Below, piece after piece: positions 52,307 to 60,372 of a stretch of DNA of 64,000 nucleotides. Source of the stretch: Mesorhizobium sp. WSM4311. GTDB lineage: Bacteria > Pseudomonadota > Alphaproteobacteria > Rhizobiales > Rhizobiaceae. A model generated the notes under the pieces. It was not told the origin of the DNA and did not search any database. It was given only the letters and a program-made list of their open reading frames with translations. A program made the translations under genes and the position numbers. Position 1 is the stretch's first letter. Each line of letters opens with the position of its first letter. The stretch spans positions 1 to 64,000 of the forward strand of contig NZ_NSFV01000011.1 in the NCBI RefSeq assembly GCF_002295115.1. Direction: 5' to 3'.

Positions 52307-53002
52307 TTACCAGTCCGGCGCGAACGCGTAGCCCGCCGACCGGACGGTTCTGATCACATCGCTTCCGACGGCCGCGCGAAGCCTTTTGCGCAACCGTGCG
52401 ATATGCACGTCGACGCCCCGCACGTCGGTTGCGGCAGCATGTTCCGGCCACGCCGTCGCCACGAGTTCTTCCCGGCCGATAACCTTGCCGGGGTTCGCCA
52501 AAAGGCTGCGCAACAGCTTGAACTCGATCGGCGGCATCGTGATTTCCTTCTGCTTGAAGAAGGTTCGGTGGGTCGCTCGTTCCAGACGAAAATCACCCTG
52601 CACCAGATCTCCGGTCCCTGTCTCACGCGATAACCGTGCAAGGCCGGCCTTGCCATGCAGCCAGGTCAGAAGTTGCTCGGGCGCGAACGGCCGTGAAAAT
52701 ATCTCGTCGACGCCAGCCTTGATCAGGTCCAGATGCAACTTGCCGGAACGTGGCGCGACCAAGCCCGCGACCGGGATGGCGTTTGTTGCTGGGGTCGACT
52801 TCAACCTGATGCACTGTTTTGCGATGGCACGCTCCCCTGGATGGCAGTCCAGGATCACCGCGAGCGGCTTTGCCACCTCGATGAGGCGGGTGACTTCCTT
52901 GTCCTCGGTCATTAGCTGCGTGTCGAAGCCCGCGACCGAGAGTATGTGTCCGAAGACCAGAAAGAAATCCGGATCCTGTGAGGAAATCAGGACAAGGGGC
53001 CT
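52307..53002 (-). CDS. OmpR-family response regulator (receiver plus winged helix)
   Basis: This 231-residue protein has a receiver domain (RPLVLISSQDPDFFLVFGHI, with the predicted phosphoacceptor in LAVILDCHPGERA and KxFxP-like SRPFAPEQLLTWL). A C-terminal OmpR winged helix follows (EITMPPIEFKLLRSLLANPG, KVIGREELVATAWPEHAAAT, DVHIARLRKRLRAAVGSDVI RTVRSAGYAF). The receiver's acidic pocket is reduced (SSQDPD) and the switch Lys is replaced by Arg, so phosphorylation may differ from usual. No kinase is nearby. The ATG at 53002 is preferred over in-frame starts further up. Confidence 0.88.
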   Translation of the reverse strand, partial: RPLVLISSQDPDFFLVFGHILSVAGFDTQLMTEDKEVTRLIEVAKPLAVILDCHPGERAIAKQCIRLKSTPATNAIPVAGLVAPRSGKLHLDLIKAGVDEIFSRPFAPEQLLTWLHGKAGLARLSRETGTGDLVQGDFRLERATHRTFFKQKEITMPPIEFKLLRSLLANPGKVIGREELVATAWPEHAAATDVRGVDVHIARLRKRLRAAVGSDVIRTVRSAGYAFAPDW

Positions 53003-53126
53003 CATAAGGGGAAAAACCGGGTTCGCCGCGCCATAGGGCTGACTACCGCGCTCGTGGGCCCGACACAATACGCCACACTATCGGCGGTCCGCGAACTCCT
53101 TCGCTAACAATCGCGTATCGGCCTGG

Positions 53127-53741
53127 TCAAGCCTCATCCGCGAGTATGGCGCCGCTGATAGAATAGGCACGGCGCGTCGCTTGGATGGCCTGAAGCGTGA
53201 CATCGATCAGAAGTGCGACAATGTCACCGTCGGGATGTTCAAGAACCTGGCCCAGCTCTGTCAGGGTCCAGCCAAGGGCGCGCAGACGTTTCGGCCAGAA
53301 CGCTTCGCAGACAACGCTAATCTGTCGGATTCCAAGTCTTAGAGCCGCTTCGAGAAGACCGCACAGGACCACGCCCGCGACAGGGGAGGAGGCACCTTGG
53401 GTACGAAGCGAAGGAATCACGAAGAAACGCGTCCATTCGAATATTTCCGCGGCTCGCGGAGGCGTTCCCCCGGCGAGACCTGGAAATACCTCGCTCATCA
53501 AATGCGGCTCCAGCGTTGGGACCAGGCGCGAACCACCGACGATCTTGCCGTTGGTATCAAGCGCGAGAAGATAGAGCGCATGCTCGTTATCGAAGGCGTC
53601 GATCTCGATGTTGATGGGGCGCGCGACGGCGCGCCACCGCCTCTGCCTGACGTAGATGTCGTACCTTATGCGAAAATAGCGCTCCAGAAGTTTCCTGTAG
53701 TGCTTCCTGTTTGACCAGGTAACCAGATGAATACGGACCAT
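53127..53741 (-). CDS. Acyl-homoserine-lactone synthase (LuxI/TraI family)
   Basis: This 204-residue enzyme has the invariant LuxI residues: R26 and W36 in IRYDIYVRQRRW, D48 and D51 in EIDAFDNEHALYLLA, R72 in VGGSRLVPT, and E/R in EIFEWTRFFVIPS. It joins S-adenosylmethionine with an acyl-ACP to make an AHL signal. GGAGG lies 6 nt before the ATG at 53741. It follows the luxR-type gene on the same strand by 65 bases. In related ICEs such pairs control conjugative transfer. The acyl chain cannot be predicted. Confidence 0.92.
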   Translation of the reverse strand: MVRIHLVTWSNRKHYRKLLERYFRIRYDIYVRQRRWRAVARPINIEIDAFDNEHALYLLALDTNGKIVGGSRLVPTLEPHLMSEVFPGLAGGTPPRAAEIFEWTRFFVIPSLRTQGASSPVAGVVLCGLLEAALRLGIRQISVVCEAFWPKRLRALGWTLTELGQVLEHPDGDIVALLIDVTLQAIQATRRAYSISGAILADEA

Positions 53742-53806
53742 GACGCCTCCAGGCGGAGGTCGTAGGAAACCGCGCTTGGCGCACGTATGACGGTATTCAG
53801 GTATTG

Positions 53807-54535
53807 CTAAATCTGGATTTCCTGCCGTCGCAGAGCTTTGACGATGGCATGCGAGACATTGATCGCATCGAGCTTGCCGCGAATGTTTCGTTGGTGACTC
53901 TCGACCGTGTTCCTGGTGACCCCGAGGATGCAGGCAATGTCTTCGTTCGATTTGCCTTGTGCGCTCCACTGCAGGAGTTCGCGCTCGCGCCCTGTCAAAG
54001 GCCTGGCATCACTGCCTTGGCCGCTCGCCTCCAGCCCCGAGAGACGTCGGAATGTGTGGACGCAGAGCGTTTCGATAAGAGGCATTGCGCTCAGTGGCAC
54101 GTCGATCCGGTCGCTCGCCGCCGTGACGACGCCTGGACCCGCCAGCGGTACGTGGATGGGGACACAGATGCCATCTCGCATGCCAAACTCCGCCGCCTCG
54201 TCCATCACCAGTTTCGCGCGCGCAATCATCCTTCCTGCCGGAAGGTCGCTCCACAGGAACGGTTGCGGCGAATGCCGGCACTGAGCTACGCAGGGATCAT
54301 GCAGAAAATGATCTTCCTCAAGGTAGCGGAAAAACCATTCGGGCGGCCAGCCATCGCCCAAAATCTCGCGCTGCCAGGCCGTATCATGCGGCACGGGCAA
54401 ACCGGTAATGAGGAAATGACGCAATCCGTAGCGCGCCATTGCGGAGCGAAACTCTTGCAGGATTGCAACCGCCGACCGCCCCGTGTCGATCCTTGAGATC
54501 GCCGCAAAGAGCTGAGCAATACTATCGTTTTCCAT
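53807..54535 (-). CDS. LuxR/TraR-family quorum-sensing regulator
   Basis: This 242-residue protein has an autoinducer-binding domain with typical positions (WFFRYLEEDHFLHDPCVAQC, PFLWSD, FGMRDGICVPIHVPLAGPGV) and a C-terminal GerE helix-turn-helix (LTGRERELLQWSAQGKSNED, IACILGVTRNTVESHQRNIR). It should bind the AHL made by the adjacent synthase and activate target promoters, probably in the transfer region. No TraM-like antiactivator is seen. Confidence 0.92.
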   Translation of the reverse strand: MENDSIAQLFAAISRIDTGRSAVAILQEFRSAMARYGLRHFLITGLPVPHDTAWQREILGDGWPPEWFFRYLEEDHFLHDPCVAQCRHSPQPFLWSDLPAGRMIARAKLVMDEAAEFGMRDGICVPIHVPLAGPGVVTAASDRIDVPLSAMPLIETLCVHTFRRLSGLEASGQGSDARPLTGRERELLQWSAQGKSNEDIACILGVTRNTVESHQRNIRGKLDAINVSHAIVKALRRQEIQI

Positions 54536-54700
54536 TGGCAGACCTCGACGAAAGTCAGGCCCAACCCCGGCAACAACTTAAGCGAGTAGAGACACGATCT
54601 TCAATGGGACTTGCTGCGAATGTATACTGAAGGAGTCAATTAGCCGGCGCAAATACAAAGAAATCTTAGTCGGTTCAATAACCTATCGAATCCGATCGCG

Positions 54701-54967
54701 TCACTCGGCTGACTTTGAAGCAACCTGCTTCATCACGCGAGCGGGTCGCCGATGTCCTGGGCCTGCCGAGATCAGCGCCGCCGGTTCGACGCCCAAGGCC
54801 TTTGCCAGGATTTCGACCGTATCCAGAGTGGCGTTGCGGCGTCCAGCCTCGACGCTGCTGATATAAGCCCGCGTGCGCCCCGAAATGAAAGACAACTGCT
54901 CCTGCGAGAGTTTTCTTTCCCTGCGCAGCCGCTGCACGTTCAGACCAAAAACGCCGCGAAGATTCAT
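54701..54967 (-). CDS. XRE-family regulator, 88 aa
   Basis: The sequence MNLRGVFGLNVQRLRRERKL, SQEQLSFISGRTRAYISSVE and AGRRNATLDTVEILAKALGV forms a complete HTH_3 domain, followed by a short basic tail. It is divergent from the threonine-synthase-like gene (starts 128 bases apart) and probably regulates it through the tandem CACTnnnGTG-type sites between them. The ATG at 54967 begins at the family's usual start; longer frames upstream read through the promoter. Confidence 0.88.
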   Translation of the reverse strand: MNLRGVFGLNVQRLRRERKLSQEQLSFISGRTRAYISSVEAGRRNATLDTVEILAKALGVEPAALISAGPGHRRPARVMKQVASKSAE

Positions 54968-54990
54968 CAAGCAACGGATGCTACGGCGCA

Positions 54991-55015
54991 CACTCTGGTG
55001 CGACACACTATAGTG
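54991..55015. promoter_or_regulatory. Tandem operator-like sites between XRE and threonine-synthase-like genes
   Basis: CACTATAGTG (55006-55015) is a perfect palindrome. CACTCTGGTG (54991-55000) is a related imperfect site 15 bases away. The spacing and location in the divergent promoter suit binding by the XRE protein. Confidence 0.5.
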
Positions 55016-55094
55016 CACATTCTGCATTGACAGCCGTGCTGCTGGCTGTTTGAAACGACAGGCGAATTCATCGTTCCCTGAAAAAGGAATTGCC

Positions 55095-56432
55095 ATGGCG
55101 AGCCTGCCGTTTCGCGAGCTCTTGGGCGACGTGTCGGAGCATTCCCCGGACGACGGGAGCGGACCCGAAGTGGACAAAAGCCGAGTCCAGAAATTCGTCT
55201 GCATCCGATGTGGCGTTTCCTACCCCGGCGATCTCGCCATAGACTCCCGGGGGTGCGAAAAGTGTCGTGAGACCGCGCCGGCAAATCTTCGGCCGGTCTA
55301 TCCGGCCCACCAGCCACATCCCTTCGATGGAGCTACCGCCCAAGGCTCGCTATGGCGTTTCGCGCATATGCTGCCTTGCGCGGCCGAGGAGGCGGTGACG
55401 CTTGGCGAAGGTCAAACACCGTTGCTGGCGGCGCCGCGCATCGGCGCCTTTGTCGGCGTGCCAAACCTTGTGATCAAGGACGAAGGACGAAACCCGACCT
55501 GGTCGCACAAGGACCGCTTCTCAACAGTGGCCGTCAGCATTGCGCGTGCGCGGGGCGCAAAAATTGTCGCAACCGCCTCTTCGGGAAACGCCGGCGCTTC
55601 GCTGGCGGCTTACGCTGCCCGAGCTGGACTGAAATGCATCGTCACCACGTTCGCGGGATCAGCCGGCGCGATGCTCTCGCAAATCCGCAAATACGGCGCG
55701 ACGGTTGTGCCGCTGGTCAGCAAAATGGACCGATGGTCGCTGCTTGCGCAGGCGGCTGACCGCTATGACTGGTTCATAGCCTCGCCCTATCACGGACCGG
55801 TCGTTGGAAGCCATCCACTCGGCATAGAGGGCTATAAAACGATTGCCTACGAGATCGTCGAGCAATCGGGAGGCACCGCGCCGGACTGGTGCGTGCTGCC
55901 GGTCTGCTATGGCGATGCCTTGTCCGGCGTCTGGGCAGGATTTTGCGAGCTGTTCGCGCAAGGCGCGATCGCCCGTCTGCCGCGACTCGTTGCGGCGGAA
56001 GTGCACGGGTCACTGGCGGCGGCGCTTGCCAGCGGCGCCGATGCACTGCCGGAGCGCCCGATGGCCTTCGAGAGCCTTGCCGTTTCGATCGGCACGCCGC
56101 GCAGCACCTTCCAGGCACTGAAGGCACTTCGGGACTCGTGCGGCCATGCCGTACCCGTTGGCAACCAGGGGCTTGTCGCAATGCAGGAGCAGCTTGCCCG
56201 CGACGAAGGCATCTTTGCCGAGCTCGCATCGGTCACGCCGCTTATTGCGATCTCTACATTGAGGCGCCAACGCATCATCGCGCCGACAGACCGCGTGGTT
56301 GCGGTTGTGACTGCCAGCGGACTGAAGGATCTCGACCGGTCCGTCACGCCGGACAGGAATGATCGGATTTTCCAGACAACCCAGGATGCCTGGCGCTGGC
56401 TGGATGCCAATGAGCCCCGGCTCGCCTCCTAG
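55095..56432 (+). CDS. Threonine-synthase-like PLP enzyme (fold type II)
   Basis: This 445-residue enzyme has an N-terminal zinc ribbon (C36/C39 and C54/C57: FVCIRCGVSYPGDLAIDSRG CEKC). The PLP-lysine motif is NPTWSHKDR (K139; usual NPTxSFKDR). The phosphate-cradle glycine loop is ATASSGNAGASLAAYAARAG, and PVCYGDALSGVWAGF is the distal PLP site. Threonine synthase converts O-phosphohomoserine to threonine, but this zinc-ribbon subgroup includes other activities, and a second copy on cargo DNA suggests a specialised substrate. AAGGA precedes the ATG at 55095. It converges on the cysteine-synthase-like gene with a 13-base gap. Confidence 0.85.
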   Translation: MASLPFRELLGDVSEHSPDDGSGPEVDKSRVQKFVCIRCGVSYPGDLAIDSRGCEKCRETAPANLRPVYPAHQPHPFDGATAQGSLWRFAHMLPCAAEEAVTLGEGQTPLLAAPRIGAFVGVPNLVIKDEGRNPTWSHKDRFSTVAVSIARARGAKIVATASSGNAGASLAAYAARAGLKCIVTTFAGSAGAMLSQIRKYGATVVPLVSKMDRWSLLAQAADRYDWFIASPYHGPVVGSHPLGIEGYKTIAYEIVEQSGGTAPDWCVLPVCYGDALSGVWAGFCELFAQGAIARLPRLVAAEVHGSLAAALASGADALPERPMAFESLAVSIGTPRSTFQALKALRDSCGHAVPVGNQGLVAMQEQLARDEGIFAELASVTPLIAISTLRRQRIIAPTDRVVAVVTASGLKDLDRSVTPDRNDRIFQTTQDAWRWLDANEPRLAS

Positions 56433-56445
56433 AACGCCGGGCAAG

Positions 56446-57501
56446 TTAGTCGCTCGTCTGGGCCTTCACGGCTGCCTGTGTTTCCAGCACCTCGGCCAGG
56501 CTGCGGCGGTTCCAGACAAAGCGCGTCCATTGTGTTTCTGCCCTTGGCGCGATGATTGAAAGTGTGTTCGGTTCGCTGACTTGCGCGCATGGCCAGCCAG
56601 GCAAGCTCGAGAGCCAGTCGTCATTGTAGACAGTCTCGATATGTCGGTGACCTTCGTCCGGCATGATGGCGGCGACCTGGGCATCCGGGTGTTTGGTTGC
56701 AACCCATTGTGCCACCAGCGCGGCGGCGCCACTGGTCGGCCCCATGAAGATGCCGTGATCGCGCAGCAAACGATGAGCCGCCATATAGGCTGGGTAGGCA
56801 CCGACCCAATGGATCTCGTCGACCAGTTCGTGGCGAACATTCTTCGGCAACACGCTGTTGCCCAGCCCGCGCAGCATGCGTTTGCCAACGGGTTGACCAA
56901 ACAGGATGCTGTGGTGGGTATCGACGGCGAAAACAGTGAGATGGGGAAAGATGGTTCGCAAAAACCAGGCAGTGCCACAAAGCGAGCCGCCTGTGCCGAT
57001 ACAACCGACAAGGCAGTCAATCCGACCCATCGCGCGGATCAGAAGCTCGGCCAGCCGCGCATAGGCGAGCCAATTTCCCGGACTATCGTATTGACGCGTC
57101 CAGAAGCCGTCCGGCTCCCTGGCCAGGATGTCATGAAGACACTCAAGCCTGCCGGGCTGGTTGCCATCACCACGGGGATCGTCCAACGCGATGACCGAGG
57201 CGCCGATGCGCTCGAGGCGCGCCTTGTATCTGGCGTCAATCAGCGTCGAGGCGGTGACGAGCGTAAGCCGATAGCCGCGCGCCGCGGCGAGCAGCGCCAC
57301 CGCCATTCCGAACGTGCCCGACGTCGTCTCGACAATATGCGCGCCTGCCTTCAACTCGCCGTCCGCAGCGGCGCGATCCAGAATGTAACGGGCCGGCATC
57401 AGTTTCATCAGCGGAAAGGCGGCAGCGACAAGATTTCGCGACAGGTGAGCCAGACGGGGCGTCTCCAGGTCCCTGAAATAGTCGGCATCGACGGCTACCA
57501 T
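56446..57501 (-). CDS. Cysteine-synthase/SbnA-like PLP enzyme with an unusual lysine context
   Basis: This 351-residue fold-type II enzyme has a clear PLP phosphate loop (ETTSGTFGMAVALLAAARGY) and LVGCIGTGGSLCGTAWFLRT. The lysine region reads FPLMKLMPARYILD (K33) instead of the usual NPTGSxKDR, so the substrate-binding loop differs from O-acetylserine sulfhydrylase. Family members exchange a beta-leaving group such as phosphate or acetate for a nucleophile. It overlaps the end of the GHMP kinase gene by 7 bases; the kinase product is the likely substrate. Start ATG 57501 follows GGAGG. Confidence 0.8.
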   Translation of the reverse strand: MVAVDADYFRDLETPRLAHLSRNLVAAAFPLMKLMPARYILDRAAADGELKAGAHIVETTSGTFGMAVALLAAARGYRLTLVTASTLIDARYKARLERIGASVIALDDPRGDGNQPGRLECLHDILAREPDGFWTRQYDSPGNWLAYARLAELLIRAMGRIDCLVGCIGTGGSLCGTAWFLRTIFPHLTVFAVDTHHSILFGQPVGKRMLRGLGNSVLPKNVRHELVDEIHWVGAYPAYMAAHRLLRDHGIFMGPTSGAAALVAQWVATKHPDAQVAAIMPDEGHRHIETVYNDDWLSSLPGWPCAQVSEPNTLSIIAPRAETQWTRFVWNRRSLAEVLETQAAVKAQTSD

Positions 57502-58433
57502 TGCCACCCCTCCCCATTGACCAGATGAAACTCGACATCCGTGAAACCAGCCGACTCCGCCCTCTGCGCAACCAAGCCTGCCTTTCGTCTCAGGTCGGTT
57601 TCGGAGAGGTCAAAAATGACACCGAACAGAGAGCCGCTATGGGCGACCTGCACACCGCACGCTCCGGCTTCCTCGGCGATCTGGACGACCTCGTTGAAAC
57701 CCTGTTTCGGCAGATGCCGTTGACTGATCAGGGCACTGGCCGAGGCGGCACGTCCCAGGAGATAGGGGTCCTGGAAACGAACGGCCCTTGCCACCAGTGC
57801 CCGAAGCACGCCGAATTGCTGAATTTCGAAACTGTCATAGCGCGCGGGCGACAGCTGCAACGTGTCGACCGGGGCGCCGCCGTTGGCCTTGAACCCCACC
57901 AGCAGCAACGGCGGCAAGGAGCCGCCGAAGTTCTCGATCACGGCGCCTTCACGCTGCGCAAACAGGACAGCGTGATCATCATAGGCGATAGCATCGCTTG
58001 CACGCTCGGCTGCCACGGCGAGACGGCCGACGCTCGATGGCCGCAGCAGAGCCTTGAGAGCAGCAGCCACAGCGCGGATCGAGGCGACAACGTCGGCTGT
58101 CGATGAGCCATAGCCGTGCCCGACCGGGATCGAACTGTGAAGTGTCAGATCACCGCCGCCGCTGACACTCAAAAGATCAAGCGTCAGCCGCGCGGCCGCC
58201 GCCGCTTTGACCTTGTGATCGGGATGGACAATGATCCCCTTGTCCACGCCCAAGACGAAGGTCGCCACTGATTTCAACCCGGCAATCGGCAGTGTCACCA
58301 GGCCGCGTTGAAGATGCCCGTCGTCCCCTTGGAAGACGCCCTGGATAAGTTCTCCGTGATGCGCGATTGCGGTTGCCGTTCCGGCCAGGGGCTGCGATCC
58401 GTCACGGATCGCCAAATCGCCATCGATCGCCAT
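57495..58433 (-). CDS. GHMP-superfamily kinase (PduX-like)
   Basis: This 312-residue kinase carries GELIQG (27-32), a feature of the PduX/L-threonine-kinase branch, and the GHMP ATP-binding loop SIPVGHGYGSSTADVVASI (101-119). A C-terminal segment AEEAGACGVQVAHSGSLFGV fits motif 3. PduX makes O-phospho-L-threonine for cobalamin; no cobalamin genes are here. The translational overlap with a PLP beta-replacement enzyme argues that the kinase activates a hydroxy-amino acid. GGAG lies 6 nt before the ATG at 58433. Confidence 0.85.
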   Translation of the reverse strand: MAIDGDLAIRDGSQPLAGTATAIAHHGELIQGVFQGDDGHLQRGLVTLPIAGLKSVATFVLGVDKGIIVHPDHKVKAAAAARLTLDLLSVSGGGDLTLHSSIPVGHGYGSSTADVVASIRAVAAALKALLRPSSVGRLAVAAERASDAIAYDDHAVLFAQREGAVIENFGGSLPPLLLVGFKANGGAPVDTLQLSPARYDSFEIQQFGVLRALVARAVRFQDPYLLGRAASASALISQRHLPKQGFNEVVQIAEEAGACGVQVAHSGSLFGVIFDLSETDLRRKAGLVAQRAESAGFTDVEFHLVNGEGWQW

Positions 58434-58997
58434 AGCCATCTCCACCGCATTCACGGGCCATGGAGAGAAATGGCGGAAGTGAATGACAGCCGCCCTCAAT
58501 GGATTCCGGTATTGACTGCGCTTAAATCGCGCATGCGCTTAGCGGATGGAGGCTTGTCAGCATTATCGTCGCGCAAGTCTGCGCAACGGGCTCAGTTGCA
58601 TCCATGGACATCAAAGCCGGAGCTCGCAGCCTGGCTATGATCTGCCCTCTCCCAAGATCGACTTCCGCCAGGTCGCTCATCCCCATCGACGACAAGCGAG
58701 AGCCTTGTTCCTGGTCTCTCCGAGGCTGGCTGAGCCGGCTCGATCCAGCTGTTTCGCAAACATCGGCCAACAGACCGGCCAATAATCTCGGCGACACGGG
58801 TTTTATTCATGGATTTCAGGGCATTGAGGTACTCTAACATCGGCCAGCATGACGATCATCGTCGGCGCCGTGGGCCTCCAATCGGACATTGTAGATGCCT
58901 GCGCTGATGATCGGCCAACAGATCGGTCAATTAGGCTGGAAAAACAAAAATAAATCTTTATAATTATATATTTAACTGAAACAAAGATCGGCCAACC
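58434..58997. other. Divergent region between the kinase and fic genes
   Basis: Nothing coding is supported. The left half is GC-rich. The right half (58930-58990) is AT-rich with ATAAATCTTTATAATTATAT, a likely fic promoter. The repeated CGGCCAA motifs are described separately. Confidence 0.45.
58763..58995 (+). promoter_or_regulatory. Iterated CGGCCAA operator-like repeats upstream of fic
   Basis: TCGGCCAACAGACCGGCCAA (58763-58782) and TCGGCCAACAGATCGGTCAA (58911-58930) are two near-identical double sites (two CGGCCAA units, 12-base period) 148 bases apart. A further CGGCCAA sits at 58989-58995, directly before the fic start codon, and CGGCCAG at 58841-58847. Their placement around the promoter suggests autoregulation by the Fic protein's C-terminal winged helix. 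Confidence 0.6.
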
Positions 58998-60185
58998 ATG
59001 GAAGAAACCGTCCAGCGCATCGAACCGGCACGACTGGAAGACATATCCGAGCCGATATCGGATGCGCTGGCTGAGCTGGCGGCGGCATCGGCCGTTCTGG
59101 GCAAAAGCCTGCATCCGCGCACCGCAGCCAATCTCGCCGATCTCGTGCGCATCATGAACACCTACTATAGCAACCTCATCGAGGGCCACAACACACGCCC
59201 CCGCGACATCGAACGCGCCCTGGCCGGTGAGTTCGACAAGGACAAGGAGCGGCGCAATCTGCAGATCGAAGCCGCGGCGCATGTGCGGCTGCAGGCTGAG
59301 ATTGACAAGATGGCAGCACAGGAACGGGTACCCGAGCCGGCCTCGCCCGAATTCCTACGCTGGCTGCATGCCGAATTTTACCGCGATGCCGATGAAGCGA
59401 TGTTGCGCATCGGGGGTGCAGGCCGCGAGTTCGTCATGCCCCCCGGCATGTGGAGATCGGCGCCGGAGCATGACGTCGCGGTCGGACGACACCAGCCGCC
59501 ATCGAGTGACCGCGTCGAGGCGTTCATGGAGTATTTCGCGACGCGCTACCGTTTCGCCCGCATGGGCAAAGCCGCGCGCATTCTGGCCATCCCGGCAGCC
59601 CACCACCGGTTCAACTACATCCATCCCTTTCCCGATGGCAACGGCCGCGTCAGCCGCTTGATGAGCCATGCCATGGCCCATGAGGCCGGTGTCGCTGCGC
59701 ATGGGCTGTGGTCGATTTCGCGTGGCTTGGCCCGGGGCTTGAACAGCCGGGGCGACTACAAGCGCATGATGGATCACGCCGACATGCCGCGCCAGGGCGA
59801 TCGCGACGGCCGCGGCAATCTCTCGGAACGCGCGCTTGGCGATTTCATCTTGTGGTTCTTGCGCGTGTGCGTCGACCAGGTCGGCTTCATGTCCAGCCTG
59901 TTCGATCTCAATCAGCTCGCACGGCGGCTGCAGCGCTTTGTGCAGCGCCACGACGTCAAGCCGGAGGCGTTCCGGCTGCTCGAGGAGGCGCTGTTGCGTG
60001 GCGAGTTCGATCGCGGCGAAGCCTCGCGCATCACCGGCCTGCCGGAACGTACCGCGCGGCGCGTGTTTGCCGATATACTGGGCCTTGGCCTGCTTGCATC
60101 GGACACGCCGAAAGGCCCGGTGTCGCTGCGCTTCCCGGCCGATACGCTGGATGAGCTGTTCCCCAAGCTGTTTCCCGAAACCTAG
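58998..60185 (+). CDS. Fic-domain protein (predicted AMP-transferase) with winged-helix C-terminus
   Basis: This 395-residue protein has the Fic catalytic loop HPFPDGNGRVSRL (209-221) with His and the anion-binding GNGR. An N-terminal inhibitory helix carries SNLIEG (58-63), matching (S/T)xxxE(G/N) of class II Fic proteins, so the enzyme is self-inhibited. The C-terminal ~70 residues (ASRITGLPERTARRVFADIL GLGLLASDTPKGPVSLRF) form a winged-helix domain. It would transfer AMP to a target protein and may repress its own promoter. No separate antitoxin gene is needed or seen. The start ATG is preceded by an AT-rich promoter. Confidence 0.92.
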   Translation: MEETVQRIEPARLEDISEPISDALAELAAASAVLGKSLHPRTAANLADLVRIMNTYYSNLIEGHNTRPRDIERALAGEFDKDKERRNLQIEAAAHVRLQAEIDKMAAQERVPEPASPEFLRWLHAEFYRDADEAMLRIGGAGREFVMPPGMWRSAPEHDVAVGRHQPPSSDRVEAFMEYFATRYRFARMGKAARILAIPAAHHRFNYIHPFPDGNGRVSRLMSHAMAHEAGVAAHGLWSISRGLARGLNSRGDYKRMMDHADMPRQGDRDGRGNLSERALGDFILWFLRVCVDQVGFMSSLFDLNQLARRLQRFVQRHDVKPEAFRLLEEALLRGEFDRGEASRITGLPERTARRVFADILGLGLLASDTPKGPVSLRFPADTLDELFPKLFPET

Positions 60186-60245
60186 AACGACAGGGCGCGC
60201 CCTGGCCAGAGAGCGCCTGGCGCTGGGGCTCGCATGCAGGCGCAT

Positions 60246-60283
60246 TGCAATAATTTGTACATACTTTGTCAATCTATATTGAC
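60246..60283 (+). promoter_or_regulatory. Operator/promoter element of the substrate-binding-protein gene
   Basis: TGCAATAATTTGTACATACT (60246-60265) matches the permease promoter element. Immediately after it, GTCAATCTATATTGAC (60268-60283) is an inverted repeat (GTCAAT/ATTGAC). It lies about 90 bases before the start at 60373. Confidence 0.6.
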
Positions 60284-60372
60284 GAAATAGTGGCCTCGAC
60301 CATACTTTGAGTGGCTGCGGCTGAACCGGATCGGGGAGGCGCACGCAATCAATCTCATGGGAGGACTGCACG

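Noticed and set aside
56581..57528. Plus-strand open frame of 315 codons
   Set aside because: Antisense to the cysteine-synthase-like gene, which has clear PLP motifs.
60188..60205. AGGGCGCGCCCT palindrome after fic
   Set aside because: No loop or T-tract, so it is not supported as a terminator; short GC palindromes are common in this DNA.
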